Shown here: in pieces, positions 1 through 7,056 of the stretch
Layout: each line of letters starts with the position of its first letter
How positions within the stretch are numbered: position 1 is the stretch's first letter
DNA from: an uncultured bacterium
GTDB taxonomy: Bacteria; Bacillota; Clostridia; Lachnospirales; Lachnospiraceae
Length of the DNA: 64,000 nucleotides
Assembly (NCBI GenBank): GCA_905214875.1
Contig: CAJMNR010000001.1
Span: forward strand, 1-64,000
Direction of reading: 5' to 3'
Notes under the pieces: generated by a model
What the model was told of the DNA's origin: nothing
The model's input: the letters and a program-made list of their open reading frames with translations, nothing else
The model's database searches: none
Translations under genes and position numbers: made by a program

Positions 1-53
1 AGAGCACTTGACTTTTAATCAAGTTGTCCGGGGTTCGAATCCCCGATGTCTCA
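1..53 (+). tRNA. tRNA-Lys (anticodon TTT), 5' end cut by window edge
   Basis: The window opens inside a tRNA, so the 5' acceptor strand and most of the D arm are missing. The anticodon stem CTTGA/TCAAG encloses the loop CTTTTAA, giving anticodon TTT (Lys). A T arm CGGGG-TTCGAAT-CCCCG and the 3' acceptor strand ATGTCTC plus discriminator A follow. No CCA is encoded, so the CCA end must be added enzymatically. It is the first of three closely spaced tRNA genes. Confidence 0.93.
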
Positions 54-81
54 TTAATCACGTAAGTGATTAACTTAATAT

Positions 82-161
82 GCGGATGTGGCGGAACTGG
101 CAGACGCGCTAGACTTAGGATCTAGTGGGATACCGTGCAGGTTCGATTCCTGTCATCCGCA
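82..161 (+). tRNA. tRNA-Leu (anticodon TAG)
   Basis: Complete class II tRNA. The acceptor stem GCGGATG pairs with CATCCGC. The anticodon stem CTAGA/TCTAG encloses CTTAGGA, giving anticodon TAG, which reads CUA leucine codons. A short variable arm (about TGGGATACCG) and the T arm with GTTCGATTC follow. CCA is not encoded. It lies 28 bases after tRNA-Lys and 41 before tRNA-Pro, as in one polycistronic tRNA transcript. Confidence 0.95.
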
Positions 162-202
162 TCTTAATTAAATAAGATGCTGTATACATAGCATAGAAAA
201 AA

Positions 203-277
203 CGGGGTGTGGCTCAGCTTGGCTAGAGCGCTTGATTTGGGATCAAGAGGTCGCAGGTTCGAATCCTGTCACCCCGA
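203..277 (+). tRNA. tRNA-Pro (anticodon TGG)
   Basis: Complete cloverleaf. The acceptor CGGGGTG pairs with CACCCCG, with discriminator A. The anticodon stem CTTGA/TCAAG encloses TTTGGGA, giving anticodon TGG (Pro). The T arm contains GTTCGAATC. CCA is not encoded. It is the last tRNA of the cluster and is followed within five bases by an intrinsic terminator. Confidence 0.95.
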
Positions 278-281
278 TTGT

Positions 282-312
282 AAAGTAGTTACGTTAGTAA
301 CTACTTTTTTTG
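282..312 (+). terminator. Intrinsic terminator of the tRNA operon
   Basis: An 11-bp perfect stem AAAGTAGTTAC/GTAACTACTTT with a GTTA loop leads into a run of T. It sits five bases after tRNA-Pro and should end the tRNA transcript. Confidence 0.9.
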
Positions 313-517
313 TTTTTGGGAAAGTTCTTTATGAGAACTATCCCAAAAACAAAAAAGGCTTTCAAAAAGAAGAAAGCCAAGATGCGCATTCACGCGAAAG
401 GAGTGTATCACTTCGTGTACGCGTTCAGCGCGAAGAGTTTTGTAAGCAAAACTCTATGTTATTTTTAGGAAAGTTCTTTACGAGAACTACGTTGTTTCTG
501 AGAATTTTGATAATTCT
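312..517. repeat. Chain of six consecutive stem-loops (possible repeat element)
   Basis: This fills most of the 360-base gap between tRNA-Pro and the next gene. Six inverted repeats follow one another. 312-350 has a 17-bp stem (one mismatch) and a 5-base loop. 357-378 is GGCTTTC/GAAAGCC. 384-431 is a tiered GC-rich stem (GCGC, ACGCG). 434-455 is AGAGTTTTG/CAAAACTCT. 472-488 is AGTTCT/AGAACT and 501-517 is AGAATT/AATTCT. The first and fifth hairpins share the near-identical core GGAAAGTTCTTTA-Y-GAGAACTA, so the block is flanked by direct copies of one palindrome. I see no convincing gene in it. From about 520 to 620 the DNA is plain AT-rich, ending in the ribosome binding site of the next gene. 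Confidence 0.6.
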
Positions 518-637
518 TACGATTTTTTTACGTTATTATGGGTACGTTGACTTCTAAATGCAAATAATCTATAGTAACTTTATGTAACTTAACACAAGAT
601 TTATAGCTACATAACAAAGCGTTAATAGGAGGAAAAA

Positions 638-1726
638 ATGAAAAAAAGAATAGTAGCATTATTGTTAATGATGACAATGGTATTATCTATGGTCTCATGT
701 GGTAAAAAAGATGGAGCAGAAGAGTCTAAATCTGAAAAGGTCCTAACTGTAGCTGATTTATATGATAAGGCAGCTGAAATGGATGCGAAGACAGCAGATA
801 TAACAATGGAATTTGATTTAAGCGGAATAAGTGAAAATACAACTGGAATTGGTAAAATAGGAATTAAGATGGCAAGTGTCGTTGAAGATAAAACAAACCT
901 TAAAACTAGTACACAAGTATCTTACCGTCTTGGAGATGCACAAGAATACACTCCAATTACAACTGTAATCTGTGATAACAAAACAATATACATGGATTAT
1001 GCTACATTAAAGAAAGCAGCAATTCAATTATTAACTGATATAAATCAAACGAAGTATTTAACAGTAGTTGGTTTATTACCGGATGCAACATATGTAAAGT
1101 TTGATGAAGCTACAATGAAACAGTATGTAACTTCTACAACAGGAGAAGAAGTTCCTGAAGTAGTTAATATGGAAGAAGATAAAGTATTACAAGAAGTAAT
1201 AATGGCTGTAGGAAAGTTCGTTGGACAAACGATTGAAGACGCTACTAAAGATGTAAATCCAGCAGTAATTACTGGAAGCAAAGACGGTATTAAAGTTTTA
1301 ATTACAAAAGAAAACCTTGGCGCAACTTGTGAGGCATTTGAAAAATTAGATTTAAATGCAAAGTATGACGAGTTAATCAGTAAGGTGAAAGAAGTAAAAG
1401 GTGCTGACCAATATGTAAAGGACATTACTGAAAGCAAAACTGATGTAGTAAAAACGATTACAGATTCTCTTAAAGAAACAAAAACAGAAATCGCTAATTT
1501 CAAAGAATACAATATGGAAGGTAATGCAACGATTACTGGAGAGGCTGGAAAAAGAGAATATAAAGCATCTGTTTCTATGAAAGCAGAAGATAATAAAGAT
1601 CGAGTTGAAGGAAACATTTCTGTAAATACTGGAGAAGAAATTACAGATGATAGAAAAGTAGTTGTACCAGAAGATGCAACTGATTTTAATACATTTATGC
1701 AACAAATTGCAACAATGTTTAACTAA
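638..1726 (+). CDS. Predicted secreted lipoprotein of unknown function
   Basis: 362 aa. It begins with a lipoprotein signal peptide: MKKR, a hydrophobic run of Leu, Met and Val, then a lipobox-like MVSC with the lipidated Cys at residue 21, followed by a charged linker. The mature part is acidic and Lys/Thr-rich, with alternating polar and hydrophobic residues suggesting beta-strands. It resembles LolA/LppX-like lipoproteins only in general character, and I do not recognise a family. The start is fixed by the strong site AGGAGG just upstream (about 627-632). It is a single-gene unit closed by the terminator at 1743. The likely place of action is the outer face of the membrane. Function is not assigned. 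Confidence 0.85.
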   Translation: MKKRIVALLLMMTMVLSMVSCGKKDGAEESKSEKVLTVADLYDKAAEMDAKTADITMEFDLSGISENTTGIGKIGIKMASVVEDKTNLKTSTQVSYRLGDAQEYTPITTVICDNKTIYMDYATLKKAAIQLLTDINQTKYLTVVGLLPDATYVKFDEATMKQYVTSTTGEEVPEVVNMEEDKVLQEVIMAVGKFVGQTIEDATKDVNPAVITGSKDGIKVLITKENLGATCEAFEKLDLNAKYDELISKVKEVKGADQYVKDITESKTDVVKTITDSLKETKTEIANFKEYNMEGNATITGEAGKREYKASVSMKAEDNKDRVEGNISVNTGEEITDDRKVVVPEDATDFNTFMQQIATMFN

Positions 1727-1742
1727 GTAAAACTATGATAAT

Positions 1743-1796
1743 AAAGGGCATTTACTAATAGATGACAGAAATCTGTTGGTAAATGCCCTTTTATTT
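1743..1796 (+). terminator. Intrinsic terminator after the lipoprotein gene
   Basis: A 13-bp perfect stem AAAGGGCATTTAC/GTAAATGCCCTTT with a 23-base loop is followed by TATTTCTAT. It lies 16 bases after the stop codon. Confidence 0.88.
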
Positions 1797-1863
1797 CTAT
1801 TATAAGTATGTTAAAATGTTGCAAAGTTAAAAATAGATTAAGATTGAAGATAGAGGCTATAAC

Positions 1864-2553
1864 ATGTATCAATTATCCATTGGGAAAATGACAATTCCAT
1901 ATACAATTCGCTATTCAAATCGTAAGAGTATTGGAATGGAAATTACGTATGAAGGAGAATTGATTGTAAGAGCTCCTAGAAAGGTAGAAGTAGGTCAGAT
2001 AGAAGAGGTTTTACTTACCAAGAAGGAGTGGATTCTTTATCATATAGAACATTGCCAGCAGAGAAAAAGAGTAAAAGAAGATGATGAACTTTTATTTTTA
2101 GGTGAACGCCTTAGAATCGAGGTAATAGAGCAACCGCTAAAAGTAATTGGAATCCGTAAGGAAGAAAATACACTTCAAATAAGGATACCAAGTGGATATA
2201 GCGTTGATCTTCATAAATTGGTAGAGGAATGGTTAAGGAAACAGGCAGCTAGCATGTTGGAGGAACAAGTAGAATATTATAGTAAAAAAATGAATGTTAC
2301 TTATAATAGGATTACGATTAAGGATCAAAAGACACGCTGGGGAAGCTGTTCAAGTAAGGGCAATCTTAATTTTAACTATCGGTTAATCATGGCTCCCATG
2401 AAGGTGATTCAGTATGTAGTCGTACATGAGCTTGCACATCGTGTACACATGAATCATTCCGGAGAGTTTTGGGGACTTGTGGGTAAGATAATGCCTGAAT
2501 ATGAACCATACAGAAAATGGCTACAGGAATATGGAAGCCAACTGATATTTTAA
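1864..2553 (+). CDS. YgjP-like zinc metallopeptidase (M48 clan / DUF45)
   Basis: 229 aa. The diagnostic zinc-peptidase signature HELAH is at residues 188-192, with His198 in the downstream HMNHSGEFW segment as probable third ligand. The family motif TRWGSCSS lies near residues 157-163. The N-terminal half (residues 1-130) is the beta-rich region usual for this family. The length fits the family (about 230 aa). YgjP-type proteins are annotated as metal-dependent hydrolases, but the physiological substrate is not well known. No signal peptide is seen, so it is probably cytoplasmic. The ribosome binding site (AGAGG) is weak. A small membrane protein gene follows after 18 bases and probably shares the transcript. 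Confidence 0.88.
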   Translation: MYQLSIGKMTIPYTIRYSNRKSIGMEITYEGELIVRAPRKVEVGQIEEVLLTKKEWILYHIEHCQQRKRVKEDDELLFLGERLRIEVIEQPLKVIGIRKEENTLQIRIPSGYSVDLHKLVEEWLRKQAASMLEEQVEYYSKKMNVTYNRITIKDQKTRWGSCSSKGNLNFNYRLIMAPMKVIQYVVVHELAHRVHMNHSGEFWGLVGKIMPEYEPYRKWLQEYGSQLIF

Positions 2554-2571
2554 AGACTAAGGAGGAAGTGT

Positions 2572-2847
2572 ATGAAGAGTAGTAAAAAAGCAAAAATACT
2601 ATCTTATGTCTTTTTAGGAGTAGCTGTATTATCATTTATTGGTGCGATAGTAATTGCGGTTATGAATGGAACGAACCATATTGACTGGGTACTTATGTGG
2701 CTGATTTCTAGTGGACTTTGGGGTTTTTGTGGTATAATGAGTTTTAAAGGTGCAAAAATTATAAAGGAAAAAGAAGATAGCAAACCCAAAATTAATGCAT
2801 TTAATTATGGAAAAAAGAAAACCTTACATAAGAAGGGAAAACGATAA
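2572..2847 (+). CDS. Small two-helix membrane protein, unknown function
   Basis: 91 aa. There are two hydrophobic segments, about residues 10-30 and 38-57, separated by a short polar turn. A strongly basic tail follows (KEKEDSKPK ... KKKTLHKKGKR) that should stay in the cytoplasm. The start is supported by AGGAGG seven bases upstream. It lies between the YgjP-like gene (18-base gap) and the DJ-1/PfpI gene (27-base gap), so the three probably form one operon. No family recognised. Confidence 0.75.
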   Translation: MKSSKKAKILSYVFLGVAVLSFIGAIVIAVMNGTNHIDWVLMWLISSGLWGFCGIMSFKGAKIIKEKEDSKPKINAFNYGKKKTLHKKGKR

Positions 2848-2874
2848 AATAACAATGAGAAGATGGAGGAAAGC

Positions 2875-3426
2875 ATGTCAAAGGTTTATGTTTTTTTAGC
2901 AGATGGATTTGAGGAAGTAGAGGCTCTTTCAGTAGTAGATTTACTTCGCCGAGCAGAGATTGATACGACAATGATCGCAGTATCAGATACGATTGAGATT
3001 ATTGGAGGTCATGGGATTGTAGTAACAGCAGATAAAGTATTTGATGAGGTAAGTTTTGACGATGTCGATATGCTCTTCTTACCGGGAGGTACGACAGGAG
3101 TAAAAAACCTTGGAAAATGTAAAGAATTATGTGAGAAAGTAGTAGAATTCTCCGAACAAGGGAAAATGGTAGCTGCTATCTGTGCTGCACCAACCTTACT
3201 TCATAAGTTAGGTATTTTAGATGGAAAGAATGCTACATGTTATAAAGACCTTGCAGATGAGTTGGTTAGAGCAAACCATATTGATGCAAATGTCGTAGTT
3301 GATGGAAACATTATTACAAGTCAAGGATTTGGAACATCAATTGATTTAGGAATTGCATTAATTGAACATTTTAAAGGTAGAGAAGAAGCAAAACGAATTC
3401 AACAAGCCGTTATGTATCGTGCATAA
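2875..3426 (+). CDS. DJ-1/PfpI family protein (deglycase/amidotransferase-like)
   Basis: 183 aa from the chosen start. An upstream in-frame ATG at 2863 is rejected because GGAGGA, the ribosome binding site, lies between it and the ATG at 2875. The fold signature is clear: a Rossmann-like N-terminus (KVYVFLADGFEEVEA) with the conserved acidic residue, and the nucleophile elbow AAICAAP with Cys103. This is typical of the DJ-1 subgroup (ThiJ/YajL-like). Members are linked to glyoxal or glycated-protein repair and to oxidative stress, but the activity here is inferred. It is the last gene of a three-gene unit and is followed at once by a terminator. Confidence 0.9.
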   Translation: MSKVYVFLADGFEEVEALSVVDLLRRAEIDTTMIAVSDTIEIIGGHGIVVTADKVFDEVSFDDVDMLFLPGGTTGVKNLGKCKELCEKVVEFSEQGKMVAAICAAPTLLHKLGILDGKNATCYKDLADELVRANHIDANVVVDGNIITSQGFGTSIDLGIALIEHFKGREEAKRIQQAVMYRA

Positions 3427-3428
3427 TG

Positions 3429-3472
3429 AAATCCCACTGTATTTTTTAGAACAATACAGTGGGATTTTTTTG
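3429..3472 (+). terminator. Intrinsic terminator after the DJ-1/PfpI gene
   Basis: A near-perfect stem AAATCCCACTGTATT/AATACAGTGGGATTT with a 9-base loop is followed by TTTT. It lies in the short gap before the convergent symporter gene. It is AT-poor at the base on the other strand, so it works best in the plus direction. Confidence 0.88.
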
Positions 3473-4774
3473 TTATGGCTTATCAACAAAACGCCGTAAG
3501 CACCATAGTCCGATAATACACGGTATTGCCATGAAAGCGTTGATAAAATCGGTGAGTTCCCAAACAAGCTCTAAAGACATGACGGCACCAATATAGATGC
3601 TGACGATATAGAAGAGCTGATAATACCGAATCCCTTTTTTGCCTACAAGGAAATCGGTTGCTTTTTCACCAAAATAGAACCAGCCAAGTAACGTTGCTAC
3701 TGCAAAAGCGATTAGTGAGATACCAAGAAGAACCTCTCCATATGGAAGTTCCTTAAAAGCTATGGTTGTATAATCTCCAATGCCATATCCTATAATAGAA
3801 GTAGGAGTCTTTATAATGGCAATGATAATTACAAGTCCTGTAATGGCACACATTACGACCGTATCCCAGAAGGTAGCAGTCATGCTGATTAGTGCCTGAC
3901 GTTTGGGATCCTTTGTGATTGCACTTGATGCAGCGATTCCGGCAGTACCTAGACCGGATTCATTGGTAAAGAGACCGCGTGCAATGCCGTATCGGCAGGC
4001 AGTCTGCAGACTGGCAGAAATCATGCCACTGGCAAAAGCCGTCTTTGTAAAGGCTGCTTTTAGTATAAGTACAAGAGCATCGCCTATATAACTGGCATTA
4101 TTTATTAAAATGATAGTACAACCAATAATGTAAAAGGCCCCCATTGCAGGTACGAGCTTAGTACAGACTTTCCCGATGGATTTTATGCCACCGATCAAGA
4201 CAAGTCCGATTGGAATGGCAATAACAAATCCAACTATGTAAGGAGAGAAACCCCAGAGGTTGGACGTTGTTGCAGTTATGGCATTTGATTGAGTCGTGCA
4301 GCCGACGCCGAAGGAGGCAATCATGGTACAGATGGCATAAAAGATAGCCAGCCCGCGTTTTCCTAGGCCATACTGGAGAAAATACATAGGACCGCCGATA
4401 TAGGAACCATCTTCAGTTTTCTTTCGAAATAAGATGCTTAGATAGGATTCGGCATATGTGGTGGCCATGCCAAGTATTCCAGTAATCCAGCACCAGAACA
4501 GGGCACCAGGTCCGCCAAGTGCAATTGCTGTGGAGACACCGATTATATTACCTGTGCCAAGGGTGGCGGCAAGTGTCGTTGCGAGGGCTGCGAAACCACT
4601 CAAATCACCTTTTCCAGATTTCTCAGGAGTAATGCTGTATTTGACTCCGCGAAATACATCTTTTTGAACAAAGCGAAGCCGGCAGGTGAATAATAGGTGG
4701 GTACCTAACAGGAGAAATATCATCGGAAAGCTCCAGATGAATTCGTTTATTTGTTTCAATAATTCCATAAGCAT
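3473..4774 (-). CDS. Alanine/glycine:cation symporter (AGCS family)
   Basis: 433 aa integral membrane protein with about 9-11 hydrophobic helices. The AGCS family is recognised from conserved stretches such as GTGNIIGVSTAIALGGPGALFW (about residues 76-97), GGPMYFLQYGLG and ARGLFTNESGLGTAG. These sodium- or proton-coupled carriers take up alanine or glycine. The length is at the short end of the family (430-490 aa). The start is uncertain: several ATGs lie close together (4774, 4768) with no strong ribosome binding site. It is a lone minus-strand gene converging on the DJ-1 operon. The substrate (Ala versus Gly) cannot be told from sequence. Confidence 0.92.
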   Translation of the reverse strand: MLMELLKQINEFIWSFPMIFLLLGTHLLFTCRLRFVQKDVFRGVKYSITPEKSGKGDLSGFAALATTLAATLGTGNIIGVSTAIALGGPGALFWCWITGILGMATTYAESYLSILFRKKTEDGSYIGGPMYFLQYGLGKRGLAIFYAICTMIASFGVGCTTQSNAITATTSNLWGFSPYIVGFVIAIPIGLVLIGGIKSIGKVCTKLVPAMGAFYIIGCTIILINNASYIGDALVLILKAAFTKTAFASGMISASLQTACRYGIARGLFTNESGLGTAGIAASSAITKDPKRQALISMTATFWDTVVMCAITGLVIIIAIIKTPTSIIGYGIGDYTTIAFKELPYGEVLLGISLIAFAVATLLGWFYFGEKATDFLVGKKGIRYYQLFYIVSIYIGAVMSLELVWELTDFINAFMAIPCIIGLWCLRRFVDKP

Positions 4775-4824
4775 AGACCATACTCTAGTTTTTATTAGTA
4801 TATGAACGGGCTATTTTTTTAATA

Positions 4825-4858
4825 CATAGGAAAGTTGTCTATAAGAGTTACCCCTATG
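4825..4858. repeat. Hairpin related to the 312-517 palindromes
   Basis: CATAGG/CCTATG closes a hairpin whose inside, GGAAAGTTGTCTATAAGAG then TTACCC, matches the core of the hairpins at 312-350 and 467-490 (GGAAAGTT-T-TA--AGA--TA). It lies in the 238-base gap between the symporter and the spore-protein gene. The rest of that gap holds a short inverted repeat AAGTCG/CGACT near 4941-4962 and the spore gene ribosome binding site. Confidence 0.45.
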
Positions 4859-5012
4859 TCTGAATTCTAAAATCCACTAATTACCATAATATTTGTACGA
4901 ATTCTGCACACAATATGATTAGACTTAATTAGTAAGGAATTAAGTCGAAGGTCTTACGACTGGTCAATAGACAAAGTATCTATTTACGAACAAATCATGG
5001 AGGTGTATTACT

Positions 5013-5228
5013 ATGGCAAATAATAATACTGGTTCTAACAATGCAGAATATCCACAAGCTAGAGAAGCTCTTGACAAAATGAAAATGGAAGTTGCATCTG
5101 AACTTGGTGTACCATTAAAACAAGGCTATAATGGAGATTTAACTAGCGCTCAAAATGGTTCCGTTGGTGGAGAAATGGTTAGACAAATGATTAGAAATTA
5201 CGAACAACAAATGTCTGGTCAAAAATAA
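5013..5228 (+). CDS. Alpha/beta-type small acid-soluble spore protein
   Basis: 71 aa. The protein carries the hallmark alpha/beta SASP sequence: the germination protease (GPR) cleavage region KMEVASELGV at about residues 28-37, then GYNGDLTSAQNGSVGGEM and an amphipathic C-terminal helix (VRQMIRNYEQQM). These proteins coat and protect spore DNA and are degraded at germination as an amino-acid source. Expression is expected in the forespore from a sigma-G promoter, but I could not place one with confidence. The ribosome binding site GGAGGTG is strong. A single-gene unit with its own terminator, and good evidence that the organism forms spores. Confidence 0.97.
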   Translation: MANNNTGSNNAEYPQAREALDKMKMEVASELGVPLKQGYNGDLTSAQNGSVGGEMVRQMIRNYEQQMSGQK

Positions 5229-5271
5229 CCAAATGTCTATTGAAAAATTGCAGTTAATATAATTGCATAGA

Positions 5272-5319
5272 AAATCACCATTTACTATGGGATGACTTAT
5301 AGTAAATGGTGATTTCTTT
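5272..5319 (+). terminator. Intrinsic terminator of the spore-protein gene
   Basis: A 17-bp perfect stem AAATCACCATTTACTAT/ATAGTAAATGGTGATTT with a 10-base loop is followed by CTTTAT. Confidence 0.9.
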
Positions 5320-5375
5320 ATACATAAGACAATCATGCGGCTTCTTTTTGGCGTGTATCAAAAAAAATAAAAAAG

Positions 5376-5404
5376 TTCACAATAGGTCATGAATATGTTA
5401 CAAT
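5376..5404 (+). promoter_or_regulatory. Sigma-A promoter of glmM
   Basis: TTCACA (5376-5381), a 17-base spacer, then TACAAT (5399-5404), with an extended -10 TG at 5396-5397. The glmM start is about 70 bases downstream. Confidence 0.6.
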
Positions 5405-5477
5405 AGGCGCGGAGCGTACTTATAATAACAATAGAAAAAGTTCAGATAAAAAAGATAAATGAAAAGGAGTGTTCTTG

Positions 5478-6824
5478 ATGGGCAAGTATTTTGGCACAGA
5501 TGGTTTCCGTGGCGAGGCAAATGAAACTCTAACGGTAGAGCATGCATATAAAGTGGGCCGCTTTTTAGGATATTATTATGGGAAGGAACATAAGGCGAAA
5601 GTTGTAATCGGAAAAGATACTAGAAGATCAAGTTATATGTTTGAATATTCTTTAGTAGCTGGTTTGACTGCAAGTGGTGCTGATGTTTATTTATTGCATG
5701 TAACAACAACTCCAAGTGTATCTTATGTTGTACGTACAGAAGATTTTGACTGTGGTATTATGATTAGCGCAAGTCACAATCCTTATTATGATAATGGTAT
5801 TAAAGTAATCAATGGAAAAGGCTTTAAATTAGAAGCTGATGTAGAAGCAATGATTGAACAGTATATCGATGGTGAAATTGAAGAAATTCCATTTGCGAAA
5901 AAAGATGATATCGGTAAGACGGTAGATTATGCAATGGGACGTCATCGTTATATCGGCTATTTAATCTCTTTGGCAACAAAATCGTTTAAAGATTTGCGTG
6001 TAGGTTTAGATTGCTCTAATGGTAGTGCATCTACAATTGCAAAAGGTGTATTTGATGCATTAGGCGCAAAGACTTATGTAATCAACAACGAGCCAAATGG
6101 TTTAAATATCAATAATAACTGCGGTTCTACTCATATCAATGTATTACAGGAATTTGTAAAAGAAAAAGGGCTGGATGTCGGATTTGCTTACGATGGTGAT
6201 GCAGATCGTTGTTTAGCTGTTGATGATAAAGGCAATATTATAGATGGAGATTTGATCTTATATTTATGCGGATGCTATTTGAAAGAACGAGGAGAGTTAA
6301 ACAACAATACTGTAGTAACTACGGTTATGTCTAACCTTGGTCTTTATAAAGCATTTGATAAAGAAGGAATCGATTATGAAAAGACTGCCGTTGGCGATAA
6401 GTATGTATTTGAAAATATGATGAAATACAACCATTCGTTAGGTGGAGAACAATCTGGACACATCATCTTTAAGAAATATGCAACAACTGGTGATGGTATC
6501 CTTACATCTCTTAAGATTATGGAAGTTATCTTAGAGAAGAAGACAAAGTTATCTGAGTTACTAAAAGAAATCAAAATCTACCCTCAATTATTAGTAAATG
6601 TCAAGGTAAAAGACAAAGCAGCAGCAAAAGCTGATGAAGATGTTGTAAAGGCAGCTAAAGAGGTAGAAGAAGCACTAGGAGAAGATGGAAGAATCCTACT
6701 TCGTGAAAGTGGTACAGAAAGCTTAATCCGTGTTATGGTAGAAGCTAAGTCAGATGAACTTTGTGAAGAGTATGTGAATAAAGTAGTAGAAGTGATTAAG
6801 GCCAAAGGACATGCAATTGCATAA
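5478..6824 (+). CDS. glmM: Phosphoglucosamine mutase
   Basis: 448 aa. It converts glucosamine-6-phosphate to glucosamine-1-phosphate on the way to UDP-GlcNAc for peptidoglycan. All four alpha-D-phosphohexomutase signatures are present: phosphoserine loop ISASHNP with Ser99, metal loop DGDADR at 239-244, the GlmM-type sugar loop GGEQSGHI at 322-329, and the phosphate-binding RESGTES at 409-415. The GEQSGH form and the length favour GlmM over phosphoglucomutase/phosphomannomutase. An in-frame GTG at 5469 overlaps the AAGGAG ribosome binding site, so the ATG at 5478 was chosen. It is transcribed alone from the promoter at 5376. Confidence 0.95.
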   Translation: MGKYFGTDGFRGEANETLTVEHAYKVGRFLGYYYGKEHKAKVVIGKDTRRSSYMFEYSLVAGLTASGADVYLLHVTTTPSVSYVVRTEDFDCGIMISASHNPYYDNGIKVINGKGFKLEADVEAMIEQYIDGEIEEIPFAKKDDIGKTVDYAMGRHRYIGYLISLATKSFKDLRVGLDCSNGSASTIAKGVFDALGAKTYVINNEPNGLNINNNCGSTHINVLQEFVKEKGLDVGFAYDGDADRCLAVDDKGNIIDGDLILYLCGCYLKERGELNNNTVVTTVMSNLGLYKAFDKEGIDYEKTAVGDKYVFENMMKYNHSLGGEQSGHIIFKKYATTGDGILTSLKIMEVILEKKTKLSELLKEIKIYPQLLVNVKVKDKAAAKADEDVVKAAKEVEEALGEDGRILLRESGTESLIRVMVEAKSDELCEEYVNKVVEVIKAKGHAIA

Positions 6825-6912
6825 TTCTTTAAATAATCGACAGAAACTATAAAAAAGTACAGTAATAAGCAAAAAAGCTTAAAAAATATGTATAGCAATT
6901 ATAGTACCACTA

Positions 6913-6921
6913 TGATATAAT
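6913..6921 (+). promoter_or_regulatory. Extended -10 promoter element, probably of tig
   Basis: TGATATAAT is an extended -10 box about 135 bases before the tig start. No good -35 is visible, as is normal for extended -10 promoters. The rest of the 232-base gap is AT-rich with no other feature. Confidence 0.5.
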
Positions 6922-7056
6922 ATACAGATGTCAGACTTTAATTATAAGCCTGTTAAATGTATTATATTACGGTATAAAGCCGAACATTCGGTTTGAATAT
7001 ATATCATTCTAACCCAATATTATGACATGTGTTAACATTAAGGAGGAAATAATACA

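Noticed and set aside
207..557. Open frame of 116 codons on the plus strand at the tRNA-Pro gene
   Set aside because: It begins inside tRNA-Pro, runs through the terminator and the hairpin chain, has no ribosome binding site and makes no sensible protein.
1045..1705. Two minus-strand frames opposite the lipoprotein gene
   Set aside because: Shadows of the plus-strand coding region; no ribosome binding site and unnatural composition.
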